A DNA stretch of 64,000 nt from Fennellomyces sp. T-0311 (GCA_025266875.1 JALLLT010000057.1:1-64000), one strand, 5' to 3'. Counted from the stretch's first letter, positions 21,433-33,480 are shown. Notes: a model not told the origin generated them from the letters alone. A program made the numbers and translations.

Positions 21433-24400
21433 TTGGAAGGATCATTGCAAGGGACTGCTCGTATTTGGGTATTTTACGATGATGCAAGTGATGGTTTCAA
21501 CAGTACAGATACGGAGGATGGAAATTCCAGTAGTAACGACAGCTTATCCTATGCTTACATGATGGATAATGATAACTATTCCGCACTGGATAACATACAA
21601 GACGACAGTTACTCAGACCGTGATATGATGGAAGATGCCAACTACTCCCGTCCAGATACAAATGACACAGAACAGCCACGTCCAGGGTCACCAGAAACGT
21701 ATACTATCCCGCCAACCAGAAAACTTTCAATGATACAACAGAAAAGCCTTGAGTTGTATGAGATGGTAACAGAGAAGAACATTACCCACGACGTATATCG
21801 TGCTTTCGCGACCTTTATCAATGACTGGATATTGCATGAGGACTTTGGCATGTGTTCGGAGTAAAACAAGCTTGATATAGTAAGAGTTCGTCACTAACAC
21901 CAGTTTCTTAGTAGTTCAATTGCCACTCCTATCACCAGATGAATCGGAGACACTTTTAGTTGAAATGCTACCAGTGGAGCCGAAAGAGCTACACGTATGT
22001 CCTAAGGGGTGCCGACTATTTACAAAAGAAGATGACTTCTGTGATGATTGCGGCAGCCAACGCTATGCAGATGCAGATGAAAAAGAGCCATCCTCGACAA
22101 TGACCTATTTGCCCCTGGCTGGTCAATTGGCAGCGCTACTAGGTCGTCCTAGCACTCGTGAGCTATTTGAGTACCAATATGACGATGATGAAGTTAGCAC
22201 TAGCAGTATTAGCACACGCAGCAGCAGCCATAGCGACGAAGATCAAACTGAAATGGAATCTTCACACTACATCGACAAAGAGCACAAATCACGCGATATA
22301 TTCGATGGAGAAGCATTTCTCAAACATCAAGCACACCTATTCAGTTCCGAATATGATATCGCGCTTGAATTGTATATAGATGGATTCGTGCCTTTCAATC
22401 GCACCAGAATCTCACTTACGATCGTTCATCTTATCGTGTTAAATTTCCCAAGGGAAGAACATTAAGAAAAACGGTATCTATTAAGCATATTATATTTTGA
22501 TCGCTTAAATATTACCTTCATGCTGTGGCTATTAGATATTTGGAGCGTAACATGATCCAGGTTGCCATACTCCCAGTCAGCCCAAAAGGCAAAGAGGATC
22601 TGTACACTTATCTTCGACCATTAATGGAGGAACTCAAGACACTCGAAAGCGTTGGAGTACATGTTGTCGGGTCTGATGGTGTTGAAATCGACGCAAAAGC
22701 ACACTTACTACTAGCATCAGAGGGCATACCAGCAACTGCTGGACTATGTGGACATTCAGGCCATCAGTCAAAATACGGTTGCAGAGTGTGCCCTATTCTT
22801 TCAACGCGTTTGTTGAGTGAGAATGGGAAAGGGCATGGGCGATACTTTCCTGGACCATTAGATCTTTTCGAAGAACGCGCGGCAGAGCATTTTAAAAAGG
22901 GCGATGAGGTTAGTTGGTACGGTGGGTATCATTGAATGAACGCCAATTTTTTTCCTTTAATAGATCCATGGCATAGTTGCAACTCCTTTCGCAGAACTAA
23001 AGGCGTTCCATGGTCCTTTTTACTTCGGATTGGATGAAATGCACTTAATTGGCTCGAATCTTGGTCACTTGTGGAAAATGTTTCACGGCGATACCGTGTT
23101 CAATATATCAACAGCGGATAAAAAGGAGCTATGCGACAGGCTTGAAAGTGCCATAGCAACATTACCTACAAGCTTTACAGGAAGACCCATTGGTATGTAT
23201 TCTATGCATAGAAATGTTATTTAACATATCGTCCAATAACTTTTCTAGATGTCTTTAAGCGCCCTAAACACGCTCGTGCTGTCGACTGGATCGACATTCT
23301 TTTATACATTACCCCAACATTGATCGTGGAATCGTTGGAGGGCTCAGGGTGTGACAGTCGTGCTATTTCAGCGCTAATTGCTCTTGTGGAGGCTTGTGCC
23401 ATCACACTTTCCTGGTGCATATCCAAAACTGATATTGAACGTGCAAAAATGTAATGTTCAATATTCCTGCATACATGCTTTATACGTTGCTAATTATCAT
23501 GTAAATATATATATAGATGTCTTGATCAATGGCATAAATTTGCAATGGATTCTTTACCGCTTAATCGTTATTCAGCATGCATGCATTACTTACGCCACAT
23601 ACCTCAAGCACTGACGAAACTTGGACCAACACGAGGGTACAGCACTCGACCCACTGAGCGTATTATTGGGTTATAAAGTAAAAGAATTCGATCTAAGGTG
23701 GCACCTGCAAAGAATGCCAGTAACGTTATGGTGCGACTTTCGGCTTGTCGATATTACGCACATCGAGAAAACACAAACCTCATGACAACTAATTCAACGG
23801 GAGGAACGGCAACCAATTCAGTTGACAATATTAGCATTATGGATATGGTGAACAGAGATGTCTACGCAATCAATAGCAATGCCAATTATCCTGAGCTTCG
23901 AGAAATTACCAAGTACGACGCGTCGTTTTCCTGGATGTACGACAAGCATGATATTCGCATTGACACTTTGCTGAAAGTATACTGGAAACGTACAAAGAAA
24001 TTGGAATCTTTACCGGACATAGATGATGGAATTATTGTCTCGAAACGCATGTTCTCTTACGGCAATATTTACGATTCAAAGTTTTACCGAGACAAGCGTG
24101 TAAAACGACCTTCTACGTTAGTCAAACTAACTTTACCCGTGAACTCAAATGCACGTTCTACCCGTCGTACAGAAAAAATGGTATATAAGGAATTCTTTGG
24201 TGAATGTATGCTATTTTTCAGTCACGCATTTGAAGTTGAGTGTAGCAAATGCTTATATGCATCTTGGCTTCATGGTTATTCAGTTATGTATAATCCTACG
24301 TATGTAGGAAGGAAAAAGATACTAGTGCTCGTGTGGATTTTCAAAGGAGTAAAAATGACGGCGCATGGAATGCCAATTGGCCCACTACCTGACGACACTG

Positions 24401-24546
24401 CCAAGTCAAAGCTATATATCATAGACGCAAGACGTGTTGATTGCTTCATTGGAACTCTGAAGTCGAAGAAGGAAACTGAATGCTATTATGTATATCCAGG
24501 ACTCAGACCGCATGGCACAGACTTGGGCATAGATAAACGGATTTAA
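21433..24546 (+). CDS. CACTA-like element 1 transposase, body (Tnp2-type)
   Basis: The frame from about 21433 starts with an acidic, Ser/Asp/Tyr-rich linker, then a helical region (QQKSLELYEMVTEKNITHDV). After an intron come ELHVCPKGCRLFTKEDDFC with CDDC, TYLPLAGQLAALL, and ALELYIDGFVPFNRTR, with the likely first catalytic Asp in DGF. Exon 22525-22935 has RNMIQVAILPVSPK, then a zinc-binding block (GHSGHQSKYGCRVCPI). Later exons (22970-23200, 23250-23440, 23520-23660) match copy 2, including DEMHLIGSNLGHLWKMF. The last exon 23698-24546 ends KRI. It lacks its zinc-finger start because of the nested element, so it may yield a headless protein. Confidence 0.75.
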
Positions 24547-25338
24547 ATTAGCTGAACAATAAAGAACTTGCTGCCAGTAAGTAACTATAGCATTGAAACA
24601 GTATGTTAAAGTTCCTGTGTGCTGTGTACTTTTGTCTCAATATATATAATAAAAGTAACAGTATTTAATCTATTTTCACCCAAAACTACACTTACTGTTT
24701 CTCCTAGGTTTACTTTAATCCACCCAAACTTCCTGTGAAATTCTGTTCCCACAAATTTATCACCCAAATCTATTGAGTTCTACCTAAATCTAAGGAAGTC
24801 AACCTATTTCTAATGGAATTAATGGAAGATTTCGCCATGGTGTCTTTAATCCTAACGGTGTATCTCAAAATATGGTATCGGCCGTCATTATGACAGCATC
24901 AGTAATCTTTCATAGCACTTATTGGCACATATATCGCGCCTCGATCCAAATGATCATTCGGAAGCAACTATGTTGTGAATCAGTTTAGCAGAGACAATGT
25001 CAACTGTATTCTGTAACTTATTATTACTGTCTTTCACCCGTATTAAACGATACCTAAAGCGAACAATGGCAACTCTACGTGACATATTAAGCAGGGACCA
25101 AAAAAGGCACAGTAACAAATCACCATTGCTTGTGATATGCTGTTGTGCTATATATACTGTAATACTTATAATACAACATCATTCTTTCTGGCCCAAAAAA
25201 ACATACAGTACCTTATCAATATAGATACCCATCCATCTATCGCTATAGCGACAGACATGTAAACCAATATACACATATGAAGAAGTGAACGGTGCTTAGA
25301 CGACTACTGATACCCAGCACATACCACTTTGTGTAACC
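24547..25338. other. Right end of CACTA-like element 1 and flank
   Basis: Up to 24842 this is subterminal DNA of the transposon with several CACCCAAA motifs. From 24846 to 25338 I see no gene: short AT-rich open frames only, and a run of CTATC repeats near 25232-25245. Confidence 0.5.
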
Positions 25339-25415
25339 CCCGTTATATCCTCACCCCCGCTTTTTCCACACTTTTGGGTGTTTCATCCGCGTAGGAAAAA
25401 AGCGGAGGTTCACTG
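25339..25415. repeat. Short inverted-repeat sequence with CAGTGAACC end
   Basis: CCCCCGCTTTTTCC (about 25352) and GGAAAAAAGCGGAGGTTCACTG (25394-25415) form an imperfect inverted repeat around ACACTTTTGGGTGTTTC. The right end matches, inverted, the start of the sequence at 12566. Probably a remnant of the same small non-autonomous DNA element family. Confidence 0.5.
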
Positions 25416-25870
25416 CATCTATGCCACGTACTGAGTGCCTACGATGCACTCCATATCGACTAGGTTGGCTATCTAATAGAAAACCAGCACCATGCCCACA
25501 ATGGCAACGCAATCCTGGTATGATTCACCACCAATTTAATTATTGCTTTCAAATTCACCACAAACTCTGCCTGCCACTGACTGTTGATGATCCTATATCG
25601 CACATTCTCAACTGTTTACCAAAATCACCACCTCGCTCCAAATCAAAGCATGACTATTGGAAGATCTTCTGGCCGAGACTATACGCACTACTTGAAACAT
25701 TTAATCAACGTTGCAATCCAGACTAAAGCCACAGAACAACACCTCCTGATGAACATGGCAAAACACTCATTAAATGGATGAAGCCTCTGGCCCCAGTGTC
25801 ACTGTAATCCACGTTGCACCTTGTTTTCCCTTCCCCCCCAACCAAAAAAAAAAGAGAAACAAAAAAAAAT
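25416..25870 (+). mobile_element. LINE 3' end with poly(A)-rich tail
   Basis: A plus-strand frame (25421-25726, continued in another frame to 25781) has text reminiscent of the zinc-binding region after LINE reverse transcriptases (DDPISHILNCLPKSP, DYWKIFWPRLYALL). It is followed by a short 3' UTR and an A-rich tract (25846-25870, A runs of 10 or more). A 5'-truncated LINE insertion is the simplest reading. The protein match is weak; the tail is the better evidence. Confidence 0.5.
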
Positions 25871-25899
25871 TCTTCCATAACCACCATAAAAAATGGCCC

Positions 25900-26040
25900 G
25901 AGAAGTCTTGTAAAATCTTGTGAATTCCTGTGAATTCTTGTAAAACGTAACTGGTCTAGCCTAAACCGGGACGCGGAGTGAAAATAATTTATTTTACTTG
26001 TGAAATCTTGTGGTTTCCTTGTAAAATCTTGTAAACACTG
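25900..26040. repeat. Left subterminal repeat array of CACTA-like element 2
   Basis: At least eight copies of the degenerate unit (T)CTTGT(A/G)AAATC or CCTGTGAATTC occur, clustered at 25907-25945 and 26000-26037. The right end has the complementary array. CACTA transposases bind arrays of this kind; that function is inferred here. Confidence 0.8.
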
Positions 26041-26051
26041 GCGTCTCTCCT

Positions 26052-26360
26052 TGTGGTGTCCAAGGACTAAGTCCGATAAAGAAGTCCAAATCGAGAATAC
26101 GTCACCTACGTTTTACCAAATTTGTTAGCGTCGATCTGTCAATGCTCCATTACTTCGATCGTACTAAAAGACACTAAGAGACACTAAGAAGTACTAAGAG
26201 GTACTAAGAGAAAGACTAAGAGAATTTATGATGCAATCGAGTATAAAAGAACCATCGTAATAATAGAAAGCAAGTTGTTCTGATTTTCAGAAATAAATCT
26301 GTGTCTCAAAGGATTCGTCTTTATTGCCTCACCTTACTATTTATCAACCCCACAACACAC
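26052..26360 (+). mobile_element. Solo LTR, family D (309 bp)
   Basis: TGTGGTGTCCAAGG to CCACAACACA, with a perfect 5-bp duplication CTCCT at 26047-26051 and 26361-26365. It shares start, TATA-like (GTATAAAAGAACC) and AATAAATCTGTGTCTCAAAGG regions with the copy at 4989. A small internal repeat of (G)ACTAAGAG(A/G) units lies at 26163-26222. It inserted into CACTA-like element 2, so it is younger. Confidence 0.92.
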
Positions 26361-26545
26361 TCCTAAAGCTCGATAAGCATTATCGGCCCCTTTGCATGAT
26401 TTGCTTGGATCATAGCATGTTTACTATCATATAGCCAGTGCCTTATTTAGCTTAATTTTATTTCGCGAAAGAGAATGTTGTAATAAAATTCTATGAATAC
26501 GTATTTATTAGCGATATTAATATAGCAGTCGATGTTGTAGTGTCC

Positions 26546-29500
26546 TTAAAGCAAGGCAATTTGATCAACTTTGATACTATTTGGCACCATCTGTGGGTAG
26601 ATGTAATAATATCTGTTTGCTGTATCAGAACTGGCACGGCCACTTGAGTATGGCATCTTCAAAATCCCAGCATGCCCTTTTACTGCCTCTACTTCCACAA
26701 CATATCGTCTGCCTGTATAGCCAACTGTGTGAGATCCATACAGACAACCGCCGCTGTTCAGCTTCACCCCTTCAAACATATTCACAAAGCACAACATTTT
26801 CTCATCGCCTAAGATCGAAAATTGGTCTATAAAATCTCTATTAAATACTGCTTCTCCTTACCTTTGTACTTATGCGTGAAAAACAGTATCGCTTCTCCGA
26901 AAAACGTTTGGACTTTGTCCCTCCGCTCTACCGAGCGTGTTCTCCCTTTATCCAAATCCACTTCAATATCAAACTTTAAGAAGTGACAAAGCTTTGTGGT
27001 ATTCTGCTTGGTTTTTCTGGCGTCGTATACTGTATCGATTATGAAAAGTCGCCATCCTACCATGACATCATCGTCCAATATGTCCGCATCTCAGATTCTA
27101 TCGTGAGGGAATTTGCGTCTCCAAAACTTGGCAAGATATTCGCACAAATCGTCATTTCCTCCAGAATAATGGGACACTTTCTTTGAGAAATGATTCCAAA
27201 GTTGAATATCATCTGCACCGTTCTGGATCGTGTACGCTTTCGTCAATTCGCCGTCGTCATTGTTATCCGAAGCGTCTTCCTGCTGCTCAAGTAAATTGTA
27301 GTATCTACAGGCTTGCTGACGGCGAAGTATGTTGCCCACATTGGCTCCTGGATTCTTTTGGGACTTAATACGACGCTTAAAAAAGCCTATGTAGGATATC
27401 TGTCAAAATACAGGGATAATGCGTCGACCATTCAATATACCTATAGCCCGTTCCATTAACCTCGCACTGATTCCTCGCAGAGGACCAAGGTGCTTGATTA
27501 TCTCCGGTATATGTCGTAAATAATGCATGATCGAGTTGTACATGCACAGGTCAACATGGTCATACAAGTAGTGATGCCACTTCACAAACGAGCTAAACCT
27601 CGTATTAGTCGTTATCTCTTCGCCATTAAATATTATTACGGTATGCATCATACCTTTCCATCGTAGCAATATCCTCCCACGATATGCTCCAAAGTAAGGA
27701 TATACTACATCCGGTGACAAGAGCAACCAATGCGTCGATTACAGGCTTTGATTTTTCTGGTCCAAGCTCTAGTCCAAGCATATCACAAACCATTGTTGGC
27801 ACCACAAATTGCAGGAAACACAACCAGTCCACCGATCGCATCGTGCCAGGTTTCGTATGATAGTCTATTGCACTAGTGGTTAGTATTTTGCACAAGATGA
27901 TATTAAAATTTTTTACTTACTTCGAAAATCACCTTCAAAAACTGAAGAAGGAATTGTTGCAGATGATGCTTCTACAGAATTACCAATAGTTTGTCGGGAC
28001 GTCGTTGTCAATTCGAATGGTGTCGATGCATTGCAAAAGCTACTCGAGATCATCTCCCATATACGTTTGGAGCAATTTGCTCCAAGCAAATGCATTTCGT
28101 CGAGGCCAAAGAATGATGCTCCGTGAAAGCTAGATAGCTCAGCAAATTTCGTTCTTGCCTTCATAGATAGATCCTATATTAAGTATAGGTGTAAGAAAGC
28201 GGGTCTATCGTAACTGAACAAAAACTTACTGGATGACCATTTTGGAATTGCTCTATATCTCGAAATCCTTCCAAAACATTACGTGATCCTTTAAAGTAAT
28301 TACCGTCACCAGGACCATCCGGACTATGTCCAGTGATGGTTTGGATTGGACATATACGACATCCATACTTAGCTCTATATGTTCCGTGATGTGCAAGCTC
28401 CTGTGTAGCGACAAGGTCTCCTGTGGCTAGCATCAAATGGACGTTCAGTGAAAAGATACCACTGAAAGAACGTATTTCCAATCCAGCCGTTTGTAGATTG
28501 CGAAGTTCAATGAACAAAGGCTCTAAAAATGCATCCATGTTCTTTGGCTTGACTGGCAATATGGTAACTTGGATCATATTTTCGTTCTTATATCTATTAG
28601 GTAAAAGATTCGTGAGAAATTGCACTTGTCTATGCATCGATGTAGTATTGCGTCTTAGAAGACACATAACCTAGCTTACCTTTCCATTGGCGGGAGATTC
28701 AGCAATATGATGTTGAAGATTGTCATATTTGACCTTCCTTTACGAAAAGGGACGAACCCATCGACATACAACATAATAGCAAGATCAAAATCGCGTCGAA
28801 AAAGCGTATTTTTCTGACCTTGATATACAGAACTGTCAAAGAAGTCCTTCAGTTTCCCAGCTTCATCGCTTTCACGGCTGGATAATGCAAGCAGGCGTTC
28901 GCGCTTCGTATCGTTGGATACTAGTGCTGCTAGCTGCTGAGCCAGTGGCATATACGTCAGGGATGCTCTTGGTCGATATTGAGGCAAATCCGTCACTTTG
29001 TACCGCGGTTCGCGACATGTCGGGCACTGTACACTGACATAGTTGGTAAATAATGTACAGCCTTTTGGGCAGTAATGGTAGTCAATTGGCTTCACGGGGT
29101 ACATTCTCGCGAGCATGGATTCGGCCTTGAACTTCGACATAATCTGTTTTCCGGCTGAAGTGATTCATAGTATAAGCATACCGCACACCAAAACTCGAAA
29201 TAAATAAGCTTACATAATTCTGGAGTAGCAAGACATTCATTAACGAACTTCAGAATACTGGAGTATGCGCTGTCCGTTATGCCTTTTTGTTGCACAATGT
29301 TGTATAGTTCAACACTGCGTTTCAATTGCTCATCAAACGGTTGGGTCTCAGGTACATGGCAGACGATAGGCTTTCCTTCATCGATTGCTGCTGTTACTGG
29401 ATGAGGGTTTTTGCCTACTGTCATTCTATCCTCATCGTCCAATTCGTCTTCCTCATCACCCGATTCGCCTTCCTCATCACTCGATCTGCCTTCCACGTAG

Positions 29501-29951
29501 CTTTGTTCGTCATCTTGCTGACTGACGTATCCGCCGCCCTGGATGGTGGATTCGACACCTTGCTCGCGAACGGATTCGGCATCCTCGCCACCAGAACTCG
29601 TACCTTCATCATTATTGTCGTCGACGTGCATAGCAGCATCAACTTCGCTGTTAGATATAGTCTCCGAAGCTATTGACATCGTATCAAAGCCAGAATTCAT
29701 CTCATCGAGGTACGGAAAATCATCGTCACTGTTGGCATTAAGATCAGGTGCCGCACTGGAGCTACTCAGGACAGTAGTCGGATCATACGGGGCTTCAACG
29801 CGCTGCGCTTTTGCAGGGGGCCAGGAGTAACCAAGTTACGCCACGGATTTTTTTCGCATTGACGTTCGTGATCTTGAATTTGCTTCTTGCGAAAAGGTTC
29901 GTCACACCATTCGCAATCTACTGTAGTGGTACGGGGTGCGCGCAGCTTCAT
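26546..29951 (-). CDS. CACTA-like element 2 transposase (Tnp2-type)
   Basis: Start ATG 29949-29951, with a zinc finger (CEWCDEPFRKKQIQDHERQC), then an acidic linker (29700-29219) with many Glu/Asp runs. After an intron, exon 29140-28676 has YHYCPKGCTLF, CPTCREPRY, SLTYMPLAQQLAALV and DLAIMLYVDGFVPFRKGRSN, the probable first catalytic Asp being in DGF. Exon about 28620-28225 has NMIQVTILPVKPKNMDAF and a CRICPI zinc block; 28164-27913 has FFGLDEMHLLGANC. Four to five more exons lead to the stop at 26546 (C-terminus VDQIALL). The reading is intact as far as seen, except a small frame ambiguity near 29820-29840 (tiny intron or frameshift). Confidence 0.78.
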
Positions 29952-30068
29952 AGTTTTATAAATGCTTTAACGTAAAAGTTAAAAGTGAGGTAGCTTAAGG
30001 TGAGGTAAGTTAAAAAGTGCCGTAAGTTTGCTGTGTAAAAAAAATTGGTAATCACTTTTTGTTCCATC

Positions 30069-31585
30069 ATGAATCAAAATCACCAACAGCAACAACCGCC
30101 ATCTTCGCAACAAGAACTGCAAGAGATGTCGCAGCAGCAACAGCCTTCTCAGCAACAGCAGCAGTACCTGCAGCAACAGTACCTACAGCAGCAGCAACAG
30201 CAGCAACCGTTTCAACAATTCCTACTGCAACCACACCAGCAACTGCAATCTGGTGATTCCGAAGCGAACCCCTTCCCGCTATACTCACCCAACTGGTACT
30301 TATACGAGAAGGTAGAGCGCGCTGAGAAAGCAATTGCAACAGTTGGCCAGGCTGTAGAACGCGTCGAGGGTATGCTGGAGATACTTCTGCAAAGTCGCCC
30401 ACACATGACTAGACAAGCTTCTCTCGAGAATCTGAGCGTGGCGGCAGAGCCTGTAGCTGCAACGACTGAAAGTTCAGATCTCCCAACACAATTCATCAAG
30501 AAGCCGAACATGAAAAACCCTGGAAAGACTCACGTCAGGCAAGCTCTGCAAGCGTTGTACGCCTCTCTCTGGGGCATAGATAGAAAAGATGATGTGGAAA
30601 GATGCTTGATAAAGCTGGAAAGGGCCACAGATAAGACGATTGAGCACATGGCGAGCCTTTTACCAGCGCACACCCATTCTCAAGGATGGAAAGGTAAAGA
30701 CATCCGGGCTGTCCGAGACAACGCAGTGGCGCAATTTGTTGAAAAGGTAACCAAATCGTCGCCACAAATCCCGATCGACGAATGCGATAAGGACTGGATT
30801 ACGCGCTGCCTCTTGTCCACAAAATGGAATAATTTTGGGCGAGGATCAAAGGAGCAGCCAGGAGCTGCTGATCCTGATGAAGACCATGCCGACAAGAACG
30901 ATCAAATGAGGTACGTAAACACCATTATTATCATTAAAATAATCAATAGAACTAAGAAATTTCTTTCGTCTTTTACCCTGCCCCAAAGCCAAAGGTAAAG
31001 TGCACCCTTTGATTATGGTTTTTCTTATATCCCTAATAATAATTTGTATGTACTAGTGCGAATCTATACAAGTTGAAAAGTATTGATTTTATTATGGAAG
31101 TTTTTTTTTTTGAATCTATACAATAGTACGGGCTCAGTGGACATGTCGCTTTGCTCTAACCCGACGACCAATGAGCAAGCAGGTGACAACACAACAGCAA
31201 GGTATAGTAGTGGCACATTACAAAGTTATATCTGCTGGCGCGCGCTTTTCTATTTAAGATATATGTATTTCCTATAGCAATCTGAGGAGTTCTCAGCATC
31301 ATGGTATCGGAGCACCATCTATTGCAGATGTGTCGATGTAGGTTCATCGTAGTTTGACAACGCTTACAGCAAACATGCTTATGCAATTTTTTTAGAAATG
31401 GCTCGTTGGCTCAACAAGGGAGTTCAACTACTCCCAGAAGGTAATTTCCAAATTACTCATTGTTGCTTAATATGCACTGTCATTAATGTGCGTTTATATC
31501 TGTTAATAGCACCTCAAGCACCAGTAGGCGGCCAGCGGCCACAACTAGTCGACGCTCTAAGCGTAACAAGACGATGACTGAGTAA
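30069..31585 (+). CDS. CACTA-like element 2 partner gene (Gln-rich, TnpA-like role inferred)
   Basis: ATG 30069 starts a long CAG/CAA tract (Gln runs across about 50 residues), then a coiled coil (EKVERAEKAIATVGQAVERV) and a helical domain ending CDKDWITRCLLSTKWNNFGRG, shared with the gene at 14621. Exon 1 ends at a GTACGT donor at 30911. Probable later exons: 31129-31200 (GSVDMSLCSNPTTNEQAGDN), 31277 to about 31338, 31397-31440 and 31510-31585 with a basic tail (RRPAATTSRRSKRNKTMTE) and TAA at 31583-31585. Its start is 117 bp from that of the transposase. Gln-rich tract plus basic end suggest a DNA-binding accessory protein; no enzymatic motif is seen. Confidence 0.65.
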
Positions 31586-32014
31586 CCAGCAGGCAGGCGT
31601 ATGTTTTATTAGTAGTTGCTAATTAACGTGTACTTTTTTTTTATCACGTATTTATTCGAGAATTAGATCAATCGTATACAGTACATATTTTGGAAGCATT
31701 ACGAACCAAATAAAGCATGAAACTGGTGGCTTTGGCTTTAAGAAAGTAGGAGTAGGATTGCAGATATCCCACTATAGTGGTAATATATCAACCAACTGGA
31801 GCTTCAGGTTAGCTGCTGAAAGATGAGGCGGCGGTTAGTAAAAATAAAAATAAAATAGTGGTTGTGTAACAGTATAGTCTTGTAAATTCGCTCAAACCAC
31901 AGGATTTCACAAGATTACAGGATTTCACAGGATTTACAGGACTTACAGGATTTCACAGGATTTACAGGATTTACAGAATTTCACAGGATTTCACAAGATT
32001 CTTTTTTTATGGTG
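31586..32014. repeat. Right subterminal region of CACTA-like element 2
   Basis: No gene. From 31895 to 32000 the units CACAGGATTTCACAAGATT, ACAGGATTTCACAGGATTT and close variants follow one another, about nine copies at 10-20 bp spacing. They are the inverted counterpart of the array at 25900-26040. The element ends at ATGGTG 32014. Confidence 0.8.
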
Positions 32015-32017
32015 AAC

Positions 32018-32548
32018 TCTTAGTAACTGTAATCGAAATGTACCGCTTCTTTCTGACTTAGCTTTGTATTCATTACTAATAGCTTCTCTATTGTTTCTTA
32101 TTCAGTTTTTTCTCAACCTTGTACCTTTTTCTTCTGTCTTCCACCTTTTCTCTGCTGCTGGGCTGATTTTTTCATTTCTAGCCCTTTAAACGGAACAGAC
32201 ATGAGCGGAAAGCTGAGATCAGTGAGTGTTCCCTAAAAACGTGATTCAATAAAACCCAACTTTATCCTGTACTGCTTCTAGGGGCTTCCCCTCCGGTGTG
32301 ATTGTTTAAGACATTGGCCCTTTCTCGCCTCCAACCTCCTAGTCCTGGTTCTAACTTCGCCACAAAAGTTTTTAGTGCCACTCGTTCTTTCTCTCTGGTT
32401 GAAAGTTATGCAATAACTGCTATTCCCGTGGTTAGTACTTTTCCTCTCCCGAAAATCTACCTCCGGCAAATATTGTCCTATCTGATTTTTCTTTTATATT
32501 CCTTTTACCCACTTCCAAAAAGGAAGGAAGTATTCAAACGTTCCCCAG
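32018..32548. other. Flank between transposons, possible small exon
   Basis: No gene that I can support. A short ATG frame at about 32200 (MSGKLRS) is followed by a GTGAGT-like donor, and CTTCTAG acceptor-like text at 32275 precedes an open stretch (LALSRLQPPSPGSNFATKVF, 32308 onward). This may be a fragment of another element or gene. Confidence 0.3.
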
Positions 32549-33480
32549 TGTAATAAAGTCCGGGAACTTGTGACAGCGACAGGATCTAGAAGGAGAGACC
32601 CTGCCATGTGAGCAAAGAAGAAGTACTATCTAAATCAAGAATATGGAAAATACCTTTGTTGCTATCTGAAGAAGCTCGGTAGGCAAACGCTCTATCGAGG
32701 AAAAATCGGTATACACCAACCGCTGAAGAATACAAATTTAAAAGAGGATGTGTAAATCAAGAACACCGATACACGTGTACAGAATGTCACTATCGAATTT
32801 ACAACTGATAAGTTTTCATACACTAACAATGTCTCAAATGAACACTCACAGGAGGGCTCTCTTCTATCCTCCTCTGGGAAGAAAAGCTCTCTTTTATTTT
32901 TATCTGTTCACAAGACCTTATATAAGGGCACAAGTGTGTGACACCACTCTGTCGTATCCTGACATACCAGTCATCCATTGTCTACAGACCTTTCCATCTC
33001 AGCCTTTGTTACATCCGTTCCTTTATTTCGACATCAACAACCGCACAGTTATCTATTGGCCTGTTCACTGGCTTGTGTGTCAGTGAGACCTTGATCTGGG
33101 TTCAGACTTCAAGAAGGACCATTCACGTTAACTCAGTCTCTGCATGATTATCCGCTCCTTCGTAATAAGGCAGTATGGTCATTAGGGATTACGGCGATAA
33201 CACGGATTCGGCTCTGATAGAAAAGCATTCACCTTCTCCGTCCCGACTCATCATCATTATAAATAGAGAGTAGTTCTCTTCAATAAAACATTATCTTATT
33301 TTTGGTCTCGTCATTTGAAGCTTTCCAATTGAGCGATACCACACACTCACTACTAAAGGAACTATTGTAATATGTTGTGAATACATAGTGCGTGATGATA
33401 CAGCTGTGTGGTTCCCCCATTCGTATATAACGTAATTATGCTCGTTCATGGTCTGAGATCGTTTCTCTCCCTTCATAACA
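32549..33480 (-). mobile_element. 3' LTR of element B, interrupted by a family C solo LTR
   Basis: Plus-strand reading TGTAATAAAGTCC to CTTCATAACA. Without the insertion at 32950-33343 and one CACTC it is 533 bp and nearly identical to 60096-60628. The purine-rich CTGGAGGGA just outside (minus strand, 33481-33489) is the expected polypurine tract. Confidence 0.92.
32950..33343 (-). mobile_element. Solo LTR, family C, reverse (394 bp)
   Basis: It has a perfect 5-bp duplication CACTC at 32945-32949 and 33344-33348. The uninterrupted site is seen at 60490-60510 in the other LTR of element B, which proves the insertion directly. Confidence 0.97.

Larger units (their letters stand above)
12959..24842. 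mobile_element. CACTA-like DNA transposon 1 (11.9 kb including a nested element)
   Basis: The ends are CACCATGGCAGAA at 12959 and its near-complement TTCGCCATGGTG at 24842, flanked by the 3-bp duplication TCT (12956-12958 and 24843-24845). Terminal CAC and a 3-bp duplication are the hallmarks of the CACTA superfamily. Inside both ends AAATAGGT(G/T)GA and (C)ACCCAAA motifs recur. It carries the divergent pair 14621(-)/14679(+); the plus gene is cut by a Plavaka-type element (about 15.1-21.4 kb) and continues at 21433-24546. The second CACTA-like element at 25882 has the same CACCAT start and the same gene pair, supporting the boundaries. Confidence 0.82.
25882..32014. mobile_element. CACTA-like DNA transposon 2 (6.1 kb)
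   Basis: Left end CACCATAAAAAA at 25882, right end TTTTTTATGGTG at 32014, 3-bp duplication AAC at 25879-25881 and 32015-32017. Both subtermini carry many copies of CTTGT(G/A)AAATC in inverted orientation (25905-26040 and 31895-32000). It holds a divergent pair: Tnp2-type transposase 29951-26546 (-) and partner gene 30069-31585 (+). A family D solo LTR lies in the left non-coding part. Same end type and gene order as element 1. Confidence 0.9.

Noticed and set aside
12566..25415. One 12.8-kb element bounded by CAGTGAACC(C/T)CCGC inverted ends
   Set aside because: No matching target duplication, and each end has its own nearby inverted partner. The CACCATGG ends with TCT duplications inside it explain the genes better.
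30069..30250. CAG-repeat disorder-type host gene
   Set aside because: The Gln tract belongs to the accessory gene of a transposon with defined ends; it has no other host-gene support.
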